37,883 nucleotides of DNA from Bacteroidia bacterium (GTDB lineage: Bacteria; Bacteroidota; Bacteroidia; AKYH767-A; OLB10), in assembly GCA_017995075.1 (NCBI GenBank), contig JAGOJO010000019.1, positions 1 through 37,883 of the forward strand, in the 5' to 3' direction. Both the position numbers and the translations under genes were made by a program. The notes beneath the pieces were generated by a model. The model did no database searches, was not told the origin of the DNA, and saw only the letters and a program-made list of their open reading frames with translations. The first letter of the stretch is position 1, and each line of letters begins with the position of its first letter. This document shows positions 15,876-25,889 of this stretch, piece by piece.

Positions 15876-17528
15876 ATGAAAAAGATACACGTAATTGCTC
15901 TGTTTGCGATCATCCTGGTAATACCGGTTAGCTTCGCCTCAGCACAGTGTACCTGCTCAGCCGGTGAATTAACAGGATTGAATGTGAACAAAGATGGCGA
16001 ATGCAGTTCTGACCTCTATACAGGATATCAAAATCATATTACCATTGAAATCCTCCGCGCTCAACTTAAAACCGGCACCATTCAGTGGTCCTTCCTCCCT
16101 GAAAACAGTGCAGGAAACTGGATAGCTCTTCCTGCAGGATGGAGCGGTACAGAAAACATTGATCATCCTTCTTTTTCCATTGCTGAGAACGGCTCCTATC
16201 GCTGCATCTTTACGGAATCGACCACCAACTGCCGTGACACGAGCATCGTAGCTATCAATGTTGCTCCTCAACCAAACATATATGTTACCAACGATTCCTC
16301 CACCTGCGAAGGGATATGGTTCAGTGTACACGACAACAATAATCCAACAGGTGACGGTAACAACTATTGCTGGCAATTTGACGGCATGAATTGTCAGAGC
16401 AGTAACCCAGCTTTTCTATTCCCGACACCGGGGTGCTCAATGGGGTACAGCGATGTAAATATTATTGTATCCAATTCGGCGGCTTGTTTTGATGAAGCCC
16501 ACTTGACCGGTATCTGCAATCCTGAATTGCTGGACGTATACAATGATCTGAACGGCTCTGACATATTATGCAGAGGAGTTAAAACGTCACTTTTAAGTGT
16601 AAAACGTTATTCTGCGATCAGTTCCCCTTCCACCTGGCAATATCAATGGCGAAGGAACGGAAAGGCCATAAACGGTGCGACCGCTGTTGACTATACACCT
16701 ACTGTCGGCGGAGTCTATACCTGTAAAGTTGTTTCAGGAACCGGATGTCAGAAAGTCACCAACCCTATCACCATTTCTTTTTTCCCTGCAGTAAATGTTC
16801 AAATATCCGCAGTCACAACTGAAATCTGCAATAGAGATTCTGCTCTTTTGCAGGTTACTACCGGAAATGCGATTCAATATGAATGGTTCAGAAATGGAAT
16901 TTCCACAGGAGCTACCGGCACTGATTACTACGCCAAGAAACAAGGGAATTACAGGGTACTTGCAACTTCAATTGAAGGGTGTACAAAGTTCAGTAATGTG
17001 ATACATCCTTATGTCTTCACCACAACTATTCAGGCAAGCGGGAACCAAAATCTTTGCAATGGCGACAGTATTATGATCGAAGCGACCTATAATAGTGATG
17101 CGGTATCATTTCAATGGCTCAGGTACAGCAATCCGGTATCCGGTGCTACAGGCTCACAATTCTTCGCTACAAAGTCAGGCCGCTATCGGGTAGTGGCAGT
17201 TTCAACTGAAAACTGTACTGATACCTCTAACAGCATTTACCTTACCAGTAATTGCCGTGAACCAGCATCCGATGGAACCTTTTCGATCCAACCAAATCCT
17301 GCAAGCACCTATATTGAACTTACCTTTCCTGATACAATGAAAAATGCTTTCGGTGCCCTGATGATTACAAATACGCTGGGGCAGGTCGTGCTCTATAAAA
17401 ACATCAGCATTTCATCTTCGCATACCGAACGTATCACATTTACTCAGCGAATAGAAAACGGAAGCTATTTCGTAGTTGTGACCAGTAACGAAAAAAACTA
17501 CAGGAAGAAATTACTGATATCAGAATAA
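15876..17528 (+). CDS. Secreted Ig-like repeat protein with T9SS sorting domain (paralog 2)
   Basis: I chose the ATG at 15876, since it gives a standard signal peptide (MKKIHVIALFAI..., cleavage near ASA). The ATG at 15852 would add eight residues before it and lies within a few bases of a 7/8 -7 element (TAACTTTA, 15843-15850). The resulting 550-residue length equals that of paralog 1. The layout is the same: CTCSAGELTGLNVNKDGEC at the mature start, STCEGIWFSVHDNNNPTG in the middle, Ig-like modules with WQYQWRRNG and FQWLRYSN, and a C-terminal sorting domain with FSIQPNPASTYIEL and ENGSYFVVV. The gene converges on the LutA-like gene with a nine-base gap. Function unknown. Confidence 0.85.
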   Translation: MKKIHVIALFAIILVIPVSFASAQCTCSAGELTGLNVNKDGECSSDLYTGYQNHITIEILRAQLKTGTIQWSFLPENSAGNWIALPAGWSGTENIDHPSFSIAENGSYRCIFTESTTNCRDTSIVAINVAPQPNIYVTNDSSTCEGIWFSVHDNNNPTGDGNNYCWQFDGMNCQSSNPAFLFPTPGCSMGYSDVNIIVSNSAACFDEAHLTGICNPELLDVYNDLNGSDILCRGVKTSLLSVKRYSAISSPSTWQYQWRRNGKAINGATAVDYTPTVGGVYTCKVVSGTGCQKVTNPITISFFPAVNVQISAVTTEICNRDSALLQVTTGNAIQYEWFRNGISTGATGTDYYAKKQGNYRVLATSIEGCTKFSNVIHPYVFTTTIQASGNQNLCNGDSIMIEATYNSDAVSFQWLRYSNPVSGATGSQFFATKSGRYRVVAVSTENCTDTSNSIYLTSNCREPASDGTFSIQPNPASTYIELTFPDTMKNAFGALMITNTLGQVVLYKNISISSSHTERITFTQRIENGSYFVVVTSNEKNYRKKLLISE

Positions 17529-17537
17529 ACCACCGGA

Positions 17538-18260
17538 TTACTCCCAGCCACTGGCCAGCACATCTGCCAGGTGAATGGTTTGTAAAGGGAGCTTTTGTTT
17601 TTGGATCACCCCATTGAGGTGCATCAGACATAATGGATCATTCGAAATAATCATTGAAGCACCGGAAGCAGTAATCACACTCAGCAAATCGGTCGCCATT
17701 TTCACGGTCAGCTCCTCGTTCTTGCGATCCAGTCCTCCACCCATTCCGCAGCATACATTGCCCGAAGGATCGTTCACCAACTCAAGGTCACGCACCTTCG
17801 ACAAAAGTGAATGAACAGGATTCATATCAGCTCCTTCCGACTTACAACTGCAGGAATGCAGCACATAGGCCTTCCCGTTATACTTCGCACCGATATCACT
17901 TGCATTCATCACATTCACGAGAAAATCACTCAACTCAAAAAAGTGTTTCTGCACCAGTTTATATTCATTGTGCAGTGCTGAATTATGAAACATTGCCGGA
18001 TAATACTCCCGAACCGTCATCACACAACCCGGACCCGGACTCACGATATACCTCTCATCCTGGAATTCACGAATTAGTTTCTCGCCTACTTCCTTACAAT
18101 GATCGCGGTAACCATCTTCATAAGCAGGCTGCCCACAACAAGTTTGTTCAATATTATAATTCACACCACAGCCCACCCTTTGCAACACCTTCAGCGTATT
18201 TCTGGCTGTCTCAGGCTGGAACTGATCCACATAACAAGGAATAAAGAGATCTACTATCAC
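17538..18260 (-). CDS. (Fe-S)-binding protein, LutA/YkgE-like
   Basis: This 240-residue protein has the two CCG domains of the LutA/GlpC/HdrB group: CCGQPAYEDG at 41-50 and CCGMGGG at 170-176, plus PGPGC at 75-79 and LHSCSC at 134-139. Together these could bind a cluster and take part in electron transfer, as LutA does in the LutABC lactate dehydrogenase. The frame starts with GTG at 18260; no ATG lies near the conserved IVDLFIPCYVDQF start. No lutB or lutC adjoins it, so lactate oxidation cannot be claimed. The UMF1 transporter ends two bases upstream, so the pair is likely one operon. Confidence 0.82.
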   Translation of the reverse strand: MIVDLFIPCYVDQFQPETARNTLKVLQRVGCGVNYNIEQTCCGQPAYEDGYRDHCKEVGEKLIREFQDERYIVSPGPGCVMTVREYYPAMFHNSALHNEYKLVQKHFFELSDFLVNVMNASDIGAKYNGKAYVLHSCSCKSEGADMNPVHSLLSKVRDLELVNDPSGNVCCGMGGGLDRKNEELTVKMATDLLSVITASGASMIISNDPLCLMHLNGVIQKQKLPLQTIHLADVLASGWE

Positions 18261-18262
18261 GA

Positions 18263-19597
18263 CTAATTATTAAATTTCATTTCGAGGATTCTATTCTGAT
18301 GCTGCACACGCAGTAATAAGATAATACCGATGATAAAGAAAACGATTAATGCAACGATAGACTGACGCATACTTCCCGTAATCTCATTGATATAACCGAA
18401 GATAAATGTTCCCAACACTGTCCCTACCTTATCGCATACATCGTAAAAACTAAAGTAAGACGCATGATCATTTGTAGGAGGAAGTAATTTAGAATAGGTA
18501 GATCGGGAGAGCGACTGAATACCACCCATCACCATTCCCACAAATGCAGCAGTCAGGTAGAAATCGAAAGGCACATACACGAATTTATACACTGCAGTAC
18601 AAATCAGCATCCATACCACAATTGACACAATCAATGCTTTGATGTTTCCGAATCTCGCCGACAAGGCAGAAAACAGAAATGCTCCACCGATAGCCACAAA
18701 CTGAATCAACAGAATACAAACGATCAAGCCGCTTTGTTTACTCTCTTCATCAGGCCATGCAATTTCCTGCACACCGAACAATGTAGCGAGGTACATCACC
18801 GTTTGCACAGCCATATTGAAAAACAGAAATGCAATCAGGTACATTTTCAACGAAGGCTGACTCTGCAACTGTTTCCACACTGTTTTCAGCTCACGGTAAC
18901 CTTTTGAAAGAATATCACTTTGAATCGGACGAGCCTTTGGATCTTTCGGCAGGTTCGCAAATGAATACTGCGCAAAACCAAACCACCATACACCCACCAG
19001 AAGAAATGAAAAACGCATTGCCGTTCCTTTCTCGATACCGCCATACCAATCGGGGAAAAGGATCATGGTCAGGTTAAAGATCAGCAACAAACTGGAGCCA
19101 ATATATCCCATCGAGAATCCGCGGGCACTCACATAATCCTGATCTTCCTCCGAAACCAGCTCCGGCAGATATGCATTGTAAAACACGATACTACCGGCAT
19201 AACCAATCGCCGCCAGCATCGAGCAGAGAATCCCCACCCACAAAGTGTCGATCCCTTCGAAAAACCATAACAACGAACAGGAGATCGCCCCCAGCGTGCT
19301 GAAGAAGAACATAAACTTCTTTTTCTGACCGCTGTAATCGGCGATAGAAGATAACATTGGCGAAACGAGTGCAATGACCAGAAACGAAAAAGAGATGGCA
19401 TAGGACAACAAGGACTCACTATTAAAGGTACGTCCCAGAAACTCTACTTTACGCGAACCATTATTATCGGTAATAGCGCTAAAATAAATCGGAAACAAAG
19501 CAGAACTGATCACCAGCGAATAGGCCGAGTTCGCCCAATCGTAGAAGGTCCATGCCTTGATTTTCTTCGGATCGTCCAGTTCTAATTCCACATCCAT
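18263..19597 (-). CDS. MFS transporter, UMF1/Atg22-like
   Basis: A 444-residue inner membrane protein with about twelve hydrophobic segments. The N-terminal FYDWANSAYSLVI (residues 18-30) and a GGIQSLSRSTYSKLLPP loop in the C-terminal half are the trademarks of the UMF1 or Atg22-like MFS family (PF11700). Relatives include the yeast vacuolar amino acid exporter Atg22, but bacterial substrates are mostly unknown. The stop is two bases before the GTG of the LutA-like gene, indicating joint translation. The transported compound cannot be read from the sequence. Confidence 0.87.
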   Translation of the reverse strand: MDVELELDDPKKIKAWTFYDWANSAYSLVISSALFPIYFSAITDNNGSRKVEFLGRTFNSESLLSYAISFSFLVIALVSPMLSSIADYSGQKKKFMFFFSTLGAISCSLLWFFEGIDTLWVGILCSMLAAIGYAGSIVFYNAYLPELVSEEDQDYVSARGFSMGYIGSSLLLIFNLTMILFPDWYGGIEKGTAMRFSFLLVGVWWFGFAQYSFANLPKDPKARPIQSDILSKGYRELKTVWKQLQSQPSLKMYLIAFLFFNMAVQTVMYLATLFGVQEIAWPDEESKQSGLIVCILLIQFVAIGGAFLFSALSARFGNIKALIVSIVVWMLICTAVYKFVYVPFDFYLTAAFVGMVMGGIQSLSRSTYSKLLPPTNDHASYFSFYDVCDKVGTVLGTFIFGYINEITGSMRQSIVALIVFFIIGIILLLRVQHQNRILEMKFNN

Positions 19598-19674
19598 ATG
19601 CAGGGGTGAAAATAGTGAAAGAGTCGATACACGGGACAGTCAGCCCGCCAACTGTTTCCAACAACCGTCCTTGG

Positions 19675-20382
19675 TTATATCTCAAACTCGAACTTCACCA
19701 AAACCCGCATTGAGGTTGTGCTGATATCCACCGAGTCGGTATAGTTCACGGAAGTAGGAATTACATCACAAAAACAAAATGGGATCTCCCCTAACTTTTC
19801 CTTATCCGGCACATTTCCGAGGTCATAGTCAAATAGTTCAATGCGAATATCTTCATTGAATATATAGGATCCCTGGGGTGGACTCAGTGTAAAAGTACCT
19901 GTAGTGCTATTGTTCAGAACAGTAGTTGGTTCATAGAGTGTATCTCCCGGGAACGTCAGTTTATACATAAGATCCGGTGCATCTCCCGGATCCCAATCGA
20001 AGCCACCGGGTTTAAACGTCGGAATTTGAATCACCTTAATGGATTTAATTTTCGCCCGGCGATGAAATGTAATCGGCAAATCACGAATCAACGTTGCACT
20101 CTGACTACCCTTCACAACGGTAGCCTTCACTTTATAATTACCGTAAGCTGTATATGTATGCTGCACCGTAAAACCTGTACCTGTACTACCATCTCCAAAA
20201 TCCCAGTTAACTGCATCTGCTGAAGAAGTACTGGCAGTAAACGTAACTGTTTTCGGCAAGGAGGTAGTATATCCGGAGGTGGATGTAAAAGTGATGCCCG
20301 GTACTGATTCTTCATCCTCGTCTTTTTTACAGGAAGAGATCATCAAGAGACAGCCGAACAAGAGGAGCCATAGGTTTTTCAT
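19675..20382 (-). CDS. PKD-domain lipoprotein
   Basis: A 235-residue lipoprotein: MKNLWLLLFGCLLMISSC has a lipobox ending at C18. The next residues, KKDEDEE, fit the C-x-K-(D/E)2 pattern described as a surface export signal for lipoproteins in some Bacteroidota, so it may face outward. A PKD domain covers about residues 28-105 (VNWDFGDGSTGTGFTVQHTY, in part). The C-terminal 125 residues form beta-rich sequence (IKSIKVIQIPTF..., IRIELFDYDLG) that resembles a C2-like sandwich, a tentative guess. No enzyme motif is seen. Confidence 0.82.
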   Translation of the reverse strand: MKNLWLLLFGCLLMISSCKKDEDEESVPGITFTSTSGYTTSLPKTVTFTASTSSADAVNWDFGDGSTGTGFTVQHTYTAYGNYKVKATVVKGSQSATLIRDLPITFHRRAKIKSIKVIQIPTFKPGGFDWDPGDAPDLMYKLTFPGDTLYEPTTVLNNSTTGTFTLSPPQGSYIFNEDIRIELFDYDLGNVPDKEKLGEIPFCFCDVIPTSVNYTDSVDISTTSMRVLVKFEFEI

Positions 20383-20483
20383 AGCATAAAGTTACAAAAA
20401 CTTCATATTGGTCCGATTCATCCACTTATGGAATATGACCTGAATCCGACACTTCTTTTTCTCAGAGAAGAAGCTCCTTGGCT

Positions 20484-20520
20484 GATAAAAAAGAAACCCC
20501 GGCCATGATACACGACCGGG
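20484..20520 (-). terminator. Intrinsic terminator of aconitase
   Basis: On the minus strand, CCCGGTC pairs with GGCCGGG with one mismatch (plus coordinates 20498-20504 and 20514-20520), followed by TTTCTTTTTT. It sits 22 bases after the aconitase stop. Confidence 0.75.
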
Positions 20521-20542
20521 ATTTTCATTCAATTAAATTTTA

Positions 20543-22807
20543 TTAAGCCAGCTGTGCGCGGATAATATTCAATGCACCACCTGCTTTAAACCACTCAATC
20601 TGGTTTTCATTGTAGGTATGATTCACCTTGATTTCCTCTGAAGATCCATCCGCATGGTTCAACACCAACGTTAAAGGAGTACCGGGAGCGAAAGAGGTAA
20701 GTCCGATAATATCGAACGTATCATCTTCCAGGATTTTATCATAATCAGCCGGATTGGAGAATGTCAACGCCAGCATACCTTGCTTCTTCAGATTCGTTTC
20801 ATGAATACGAGCGAACGACTTTACTAATACAGCACGAACGCCAAGGAAACGTGGTTCCATCGCTGCATGCTCACGGCTTGATCCTTCTCCATAGTTTTCA
20901 TCACCAACAACGATTGAACCAATGCTCTGTGCTTTATACTGACGCTGCACCTTCGGAACACTTTCATATGCTCCTGTAAGCTGATTCTTCACGTTATCGG
21001 TTTTTCCATTGAAGAAATTCACCGCACCGATCAACATATTATTAGAGATATTATCGAGGTGTCCACGATACTTCAACCATGGACCAGCCATCGAGATATG
21101 GTCGGTAGTACATTTACCTTTTGCCTTGATCAGCAATTTCAATCCTTTCAGATCAATACCTTCCCAGGCTGCAAACGGATCGAGTAACTGAAGACGATCG
21201 CTGGTAGGAGAAACATTCACAGACACATTGCTACCATCAACAGCAGGCGCCTGATAACCGGCATCTTCCACAGCAAAACCATTCTTCGGAAGTTCATCAC
21301 CGGAAGGAGGATCGAGCTTTACCTTCTCCCCTTTATCATTGATGAGATAATCTGTCATCGGATTGAAGCTCAAATCACCTGCGATTGCGATTGCAGTAAC
21401 CATCTCAGGTGAAGCCACAAATGCATATGTATTAGGGTTACCATCGGCACGTTTCGCGAAGTTACGGTTGAACGAATGGATAATGGTATTCTTCTCTTGC
21501 TTCTCAGCGCCCATACGATCCCACATACCGATACATGGTCCGCAAGCATTCGTAAACACTTTCGCGCCTACTTCATCAAACACCTTCAGGAATCCATCGC
21601 GGTTAATTGTAAAGCGAATTTGCTCAGAGCCCGGATTAATCAGGAATTCAGCTTTCGCCTTCAGACCTTTCTCCGCTACTTGTTTAGCAAGAGAAACAGC
21701 ACGGGAGATATCTTCATACGAAGAATTGGTGCAGGAACCGATCAGACCTACCTCTACTTTGGTCGGCCAGCCGTTCTTCGCAGCTTCTTCCTTCATTTTA
21801 CTTACCGGAGTCGCCAGATCAGGAGTGAAAGGACCATTCAGGTGCGGCTCCAGTTCTGAGAGATTGATTTCAATTACCTGATCAAAATATTTTTCAGGAT
21901 TTGCATATACTTCTGCATCTGCTGTGAGATGTTCTTTCACTCCATTTGCGAGATCAGCCACCTCAGTACGACCAGTAGCACGCAGATAACGCTCCATGCT
22001 TTCGTCATAACCAAAAGTTGAAGTAGTAGCACCAATTTCAGCACCCATGTTGCAGATGGTACCTTTACCTGTGCAGCTCATCGAGGTAGCGCCTTCGCCA
22101 AAATATTCCACGATAGCACCTGTACCGCCTTTCACAGTCAGGATACCGGCCACTTTCAGGATCACATCCTTCGGAGCAGTCCAGCCATTCAGTTTACCCG
22201 TCAGCTTCACGCCAATCAGCTTCGGAAATTTAAGTTCCCACGGAAGACCGGCCATCACATCACAAGCATCAGCACCGCCGACACCGATCGCGATCATGCC
22301 CAATCCACCGGCATTAACCGTGTGACTATCAGTACCAATCATCATTCCACCCGGGAAAGCGTAGTTTTCTAATACTACCTGGTGAATGATACCGGCACCC
22401 GGCTTCCAGAAACCGATTCCATACTTATTGGAAACGGAACCCAGGAAATCGTACACCTCGCGGCTTTCATTGTTAGCAAATTCGAGATCCTTCGCAGCCC
22501 CGTCACGCGCAGTAATCAGGTGATCACAATGCACAGTAGAGGGAACAGCCACTTTCGGACGACCAGCCTGCATAAACTGGAGGAGCGCCATTTGAGCGGT
22601 AGCATCCTGCATAGCCACACGATCCGGGTTAAAATCGACATATGATTTCCCTCTCTCATAAGCCTTAGAAGGCAATGCCTCCGAAAGGTGAGCATAGAGG
22701 ATTTTTTCAGAAAGTGTGAGCGGACGTCCTGTCAGTTTACGGGCAGCTTCCACCTTTGCAGGGAGTGTGGCGTAAACACTCCTGATCATGTCGAGATCGA
22801 ATACCAT
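20543..22807 (-). CDS. Aconitate hydratase
   Basis: Aconitase interconverts citrate and isocitrate in the citric acid cycle. I chose the ATG at 22807 ([16 protein letters not shown], 754 residues). The longer frame to 22912 adds 35 residues unlike aconitase and would begin upstream of the perfect -7 element at 22879-22886. The [4Fe-4S] ligands are C359 (GSCTNSS), C422 and C425 (ACGPCIG). GTDSHT at 158-163 and a C-terminal swivel domain with [10 protein letters not shown] are present. The length and cysteine positions resemble the mitochondrial type rather than E. coli AcnA or AcnB, so I give no symbol. Confidence 0.95.
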   Translation of the reverse strand: MVFDLDMIRSVYATLPAKVEAARKLTGRPLTLSEKILYAHLSEALPSKAYERGKSYVDFNPDRVAMQDATAQMALLQFMQAGRPKVAVPSTVHCDHLITARDGAAKDLEFANNESREVYDFLGSVSNKYGIGFWKPGAGIIHQVVLENYAFPGGMMIGTDSHTVNAGGLGMIAIGVGGADACDVMAGLPWELKFPKLIGVKLTGKLNGWTAPKDVILKVAGILTVKGGTGAIVEYFGEGATSMSCTGKGTICNMGAEIGATTSTFGYDESMERYLRATGRTEVADLANGVKEHLTADAEVYANPEKYFDQVIEINLSELEPHLNGPFTPDLATPVSKMKEEAAKNGWPTKVEVGLIGSCTNSSYEDISRAVSLAKQVAEKGLKAKAEFLINPGSEQIRFTINRDGFLKVFDEVGAKVFTNACGPCIGMWDRMGAEKQEKNTIIHSFNRNFAKRADGNPNTYAFVASPEMVTAIAIAGDLSFNPMTDYLINDKGEKVKLDPPSGDELPKNGFAVEDAGYQAPAVDGSNVSVNVSPTSDRLQLLDPFAAWEGIDLKGLKLLIKAKGKCTTDHISMAGPWLKYRGHLDNISNNMLIGAVNFFNGKTDNVKNQLTGAYESVPKVQRQYKAQSIGSIVVGDENYGEGSSREHAAMEPRFLGVRAVLVKSFARIHETNLKKQGMLALTFSNPADYDKILEDDTFDIIGLTSFAPGTPLTLVLNHADGSSEEIKVNHTYNENQIEWFKAGGALNIIRAQLA

Positions 22808-23203
22808 GGTTGAATTCAGAATTTTAGAATGAATAACGAACTTCTCAATCCAGCCATAACAGCTGTTTTTGAGTGGTGCAAAGATAGGCAGAAAAACAAG
22901 AAAAGCGGACATAAAAAACCGGAAATATTACATGGACTAAGTGCCTGTTATTCACGCAGAACGGAGACATTGTCAAGGCTTAAACAAACTGATGAAAAAC
23001 AAACAGGTAGCTCCCACAATCTACTGCGGATTTTCAGCAATTAATTCCCAACAGAAAACCTTAACTGAAGAACTATTTCGGACAAAGTCACCACGAAACA
23101 TTTATAGTTCAGTACATTTCTCACATTCAGCACGGTCAAAACGAAGAAAGGCAGTAAACGGAACGTTATTTTCACTAATTTGCCCTCCTCAATCCACCAA
23201 AAC
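22808..23203. other. Divergent intergenic region between aconitase and a T9SS gene
   Basis: This 396-base gap holds the aconitase -7 element and presumably the promoter of the plus-strand gene at 23204, where I see only an imperfect TAATTTG at 23176-23182. Short open frames on both strands lack family-like sequence, so I call no gene. I see no repeats or strong hairpins. Confidence 0.6.
22879..22886 (-). promoter_or_regulatory. -7 promoter element of aconitase
   Basis: On the minus strand this reads TATCTTTG, an 8/8 match to TAnnTTTG. It would give a leader of about 65 bases to the ATG at 22807. Confidence 0.5.
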
Positions 23204-24844
23204 ATGAAAATACAAACATTTAAAACAGCGGTAATGCTGGTTGTAGTTACCCTTCTCTGCAATTTCAAATCACAAAGTCAAAGCTGGACCACCTTCACTT
23301 ACACGGCGTCAAATGATACAGTACTGGACCAGGCAACCAAATGCGTATATGACGGCTCAGGAAATTCATACTGGGCGGCCCGGTTTTACATCTCCCGAAC
23401 AACAAGAGTTGGTTATATGTTATGGAAACTTGATAGATTCGGAAATATTGCGGCTAAGCAAGTAATCACGACCAGTGTAATTGGATCTACTATGCAACCA
23501 ATTAAAGATCTGAAAATTATTTCAGGAAACCTCTATGTGCTATTTGATCTTAAGAAATCAATTAATGGTATTGACTATGATGTATGCACTCAAAAATACG
23601 ATCTCTCGCTTGTAAAAAAATGGGAGTCAGTTTACAATAACCCCAACTCAAAAGATGATTTTGGGATCATGCTGGGAGAGGGGCCGAAATCAGGAATAAT
23701 TACTTCTATTTCTACCGGACAAGATGGCGGAATTATTAACTATTCAAGAACAAACGGATCAATTATCAACAGCTACTTTTACGGAGTTGGCAACAACCAA
23801 AAAGAGAATATACGGAAGACGATTTTAACTTCTGGAGGGGTTTACTTTGCCGGACAAGACAAATCACTTTTGACAGGAACCAGCGACATGTTTATCGCCA
23901 AACTCGATACTAACTTAAGTTTAAGCTGGAACAAAGTATTTGACGCATCGGCAGGATCTGTTTATGATGAGGCGATTGATATTTATGCTGATGCTTCAGG
24001 AGATATACTTGTCACCGGCAATTTTGAGTTTTCTACAGGTGCAACAAGAGTATTCTACACTAAATACAACGACACGAACGGTTCCAGGCTATGGATTCGC
24101 CGACTAACAAACGACGATAATACTGCAGTTGCCGTCTTTGCAAATTCTTCTGCCAATATCATTTCCGTTGTCAATGGAAACCCTTGCAGATATGTCAATA
24201 TAAACGGTAATACCGGAGCGCTCATCGCATCAAAAGGGATTTTCACAAATTCAAGTATCAATTTTCAAATCGCAGACTGCATCAACGGCACCAATGACCT
24301 GTACATCACCGGGAATTTTGATTCTACATACAATTCCGGAGGAAATTCTGTTACTGAAACAGGCGTAATTATTTCAAAGCTTGACGGTACTGGATCCAGA
24401 CTTTGGAACGAAAAAATTTCAACTACCGGTCAACAAACTTATATTGCATCAGATATAGCCATTAGAGGTAATAGCCGACTTTGCTTTATCGTTAATATTA
24501 CCGACCTAACGGTGGCAAACAAAACAACACATAGCATCTTCGCATCAATCAGTGCTTCCACTGGCAACCGTTTAGCAGCAGAAGTTTCAGAAAACTCCGA
24601 CCTCACACTTTACCCTAATCCTGCAAAAGACTTTTTGACCATCCGTATGAACAAAACCATCGGAACAGAAGCCCTTGTAGAAATTTATAATTACACAGGA
24701 CAGTTAATAGCCCGCAACACGGTATATTTTGCTGATGAAGGATCAGTTCAAACTGTAGATATCTCCGGATTATCTGCAGGCACATACATGCTGAGATTAC
24801 AATCCGGCAATGAACAATTCACCCAAACGTTCATAGCAGAATAA
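23204..24844 (+). CDS. Secreted protein with T9SS C-terminal sorting domain
   Basis: The ATG at 23204 gives a good signal peptide (MKIQTFKTAVMLVVVTLLC..., cleavage near SQS at about residue 26) and 546 residues; an in-frame TTG at 23180 would only add eight residues. The body has repeated motifs with YxKYDLSLVKKWE, IAKLDTNLSLSWNKVF and YTKYNDTNGSRLW, the pattern of beta-propeller-like repeats in Bacteroidota secreted proteins. The final 80 residues are a sorting domain (LTLYPNPAKDFLTI, IYNYTGQLI, LSAGTYMLRLQSG). It has a strong bidirectional terminator downstream. The function is unknown. Confidence 0.85.
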   Translation: MKIQTFKTAVMLVVVTLLCNFKSQSQSWTTFTYTASNDTVLDQATKCVYDGSGNSYWAARFYISRTTRVGYMLWKLDRFGNIAAKQVITTSVIGSTMQPIKDLKIISGNLYVLFDLKKSINGIDYDVCTQKYDLSLVKKWESVYNNPNSKDDFGIMLGEGPKSGIITSISTGQDGGIINYSRTNGSIINSYFYGVGNNQKENIRKTILTSGGVYFAGQDKSLLTGTSDMFIAKLDTNLSLSWNKVFDASAGSVYDEAIDIYADASGDILVTGNFEFSTGATRVFYTKYNDTNGSRLWIRRLTNDDNTAVAVFANSSANIISVVNGNPCRYVNINGNTGALIASKGIFTNSSINFQIADCINGTNDLYITGNFDSTYNSGGNSVTETGVIISKLDGTGSRLWNEKISTTGQQTYIASDIAIRGNSRLCFIVNITDLTVANKTTHSIFASISASTGNRLAAEVSENSDLTLYPNPAKDFLTIRMNKTIGTEALVEIYNYTGQLIARNTVYFADEGSVQTVDISGLSAGTYMLRLQSGNEQFTQTFIAE

Positions 24845-24855
24845 TCAACTAGTAC

Positions 24856-24904
24856 AAAAAAAGAAACGGCTGCATCGCAATCGATACAGCCGTTTCTTTT
24901 TTTT
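24856..24904. terminator. Bidirectional terminator
   Basis: AAAAAAGAAACGGCTG pairs with CAGCCGTTTCTTTTTT, extended by ATCG with CGAT after one mismatch, closed by a CAAT loop. A-run and T-run flank the stem, so it can serve both the T9SS gene on the plus strand and the dienelactone hydrolase on the minus strand. Confidence 0.88.
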
Positions 24905-24912
24905 AATAACAT

Positions 24913-25788
24913 CTACTTTGTTTCAACTGCACCCTTACGAAGAGGTGTCTCAAAATTTTTCTTCAGAAAATCCACCACTAATGCATGCGCTGCCGCCGTT
25001 GCTACTTTATCGAATTTAGGATTACTTGGATTCGCAAACGCATGATCAGCATCGTACATATGAAACGTAAAGGGCTTTTGGAGTACTTTCATCCGCTTAT
25101 CAAACTCCCCTACCAGCTCAGGAGTAATCCATTGATCTTTTTTACCATAGATACCCAACACAGGAGATTGCAACTGCACCAGTTTAGCACCATCGAGCTC
25201 AGGCATTCCATAATACACCACACATCCATACCCTTTATCTCCCGCCATAATTGCAGCCTGCATACTCCAGCCACCACCCATACACCAGCCCAGCGTCTGA
25301 AACTTTGCAAACTTGCCACCATATTCGATAGCTGCCCGGATAATAGCCTGAGCCCGCTCTGCCTTTAACTCCTGCATCCATTTCGCTGCTTCTTCCGGAT
25401 TATAAGTAACCCGCTTATCGTAAAGATCCAAAGCCAACACAGTAGCTCCGGTTTCCTGATGCAAACGCTCTGCTTCTTTCAAAATCTGATCAGTGAGCCC
25501 CCACCATTCATGAAACAACAGGATAATTTTACCAATTGAAGCACCCGACTTCACCTCAAAAACACGCGCTTCCTTACCATCATCCGTTTTCAGACTCACC
25601 ATCTTCCCGATCTTCGGTTCATAGCCGATTTTTTCCGGAGGAAGATGCGCATCAATGAACGATGATTCATTTCCAAACTGTGCAAAGGCCAGATCGGCAC
25701 TCTGCGGAGACGAACAACAGGATTTTTGGGCATTTACATTGACGGAGCTGACTATTAGCAAGGCAATGACAATCAATAGATAACGCAT
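24913..25788 (-). CDS. Secreted dienelactone hydrolase family protein
   Basis: A 291-residue alpha/beta hydrolase with a signal peptide (MRYLLIVIALLIVSSVNVNA, cleavage near residue 20), so it should act in the periplasm or outside. The triad is C169 (GWCMGG nucleophile elbow), D218 (GKKDQW) and H249 (YDADHAF), with E94 in FHEWWG, all as in dienelactone hydrolase. The mature protein opens with KSCCSSPQS and a segment FAQFGNESSFIDAHLPP, which I recall as common to a secreted Bacteroidota subgroup. The physiological substrate is unknown; ring cleavage of aromatics should not be assumed. Confidence 0.88.
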   Translation of the reverse strand: MRYLLIVIALLIVSSVNVNAQKSCCSSPQSADLAFAQFGNESSFIDAHLPPEKIGYEPKIGKMVSLKTDDGKEARVFEVKSGASIGKIILLFHEWWGLTDQILKEAERLHQETGATVLALDLYDKRVTYNPEEAAKWMQELKAERAQAIIRAAIEYGGKFAKFQTLGWCMGGGWSMQAAIMAGDKGYGCVVYYGMPELDGAKLVQLQSPVLGIYGKKDQWITPELVGEFDKRMKVLQKPFTFHMYDADHAFANPSNPKFDKVATAAAHALVVDFLKKNFETPLRKGAVETK

Positions 25789-25889
25789 AGTATAGAAGTA
25801 ATTGAAATGTAAAATTAAGGAAAGATTCTGACAAGCCTTTAGCGTATCAATTGCATTCCTTATTTTCGGACTCCCTTTACAAAAATTCT

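Noticed and set aside
22829-23207. Short overlapping open frames between aconitase and the T9SS gene
   Set aside because: They lack recognisable domains or signal sequences, overlap one another in different frames, and the region must hold two divergent promoters.
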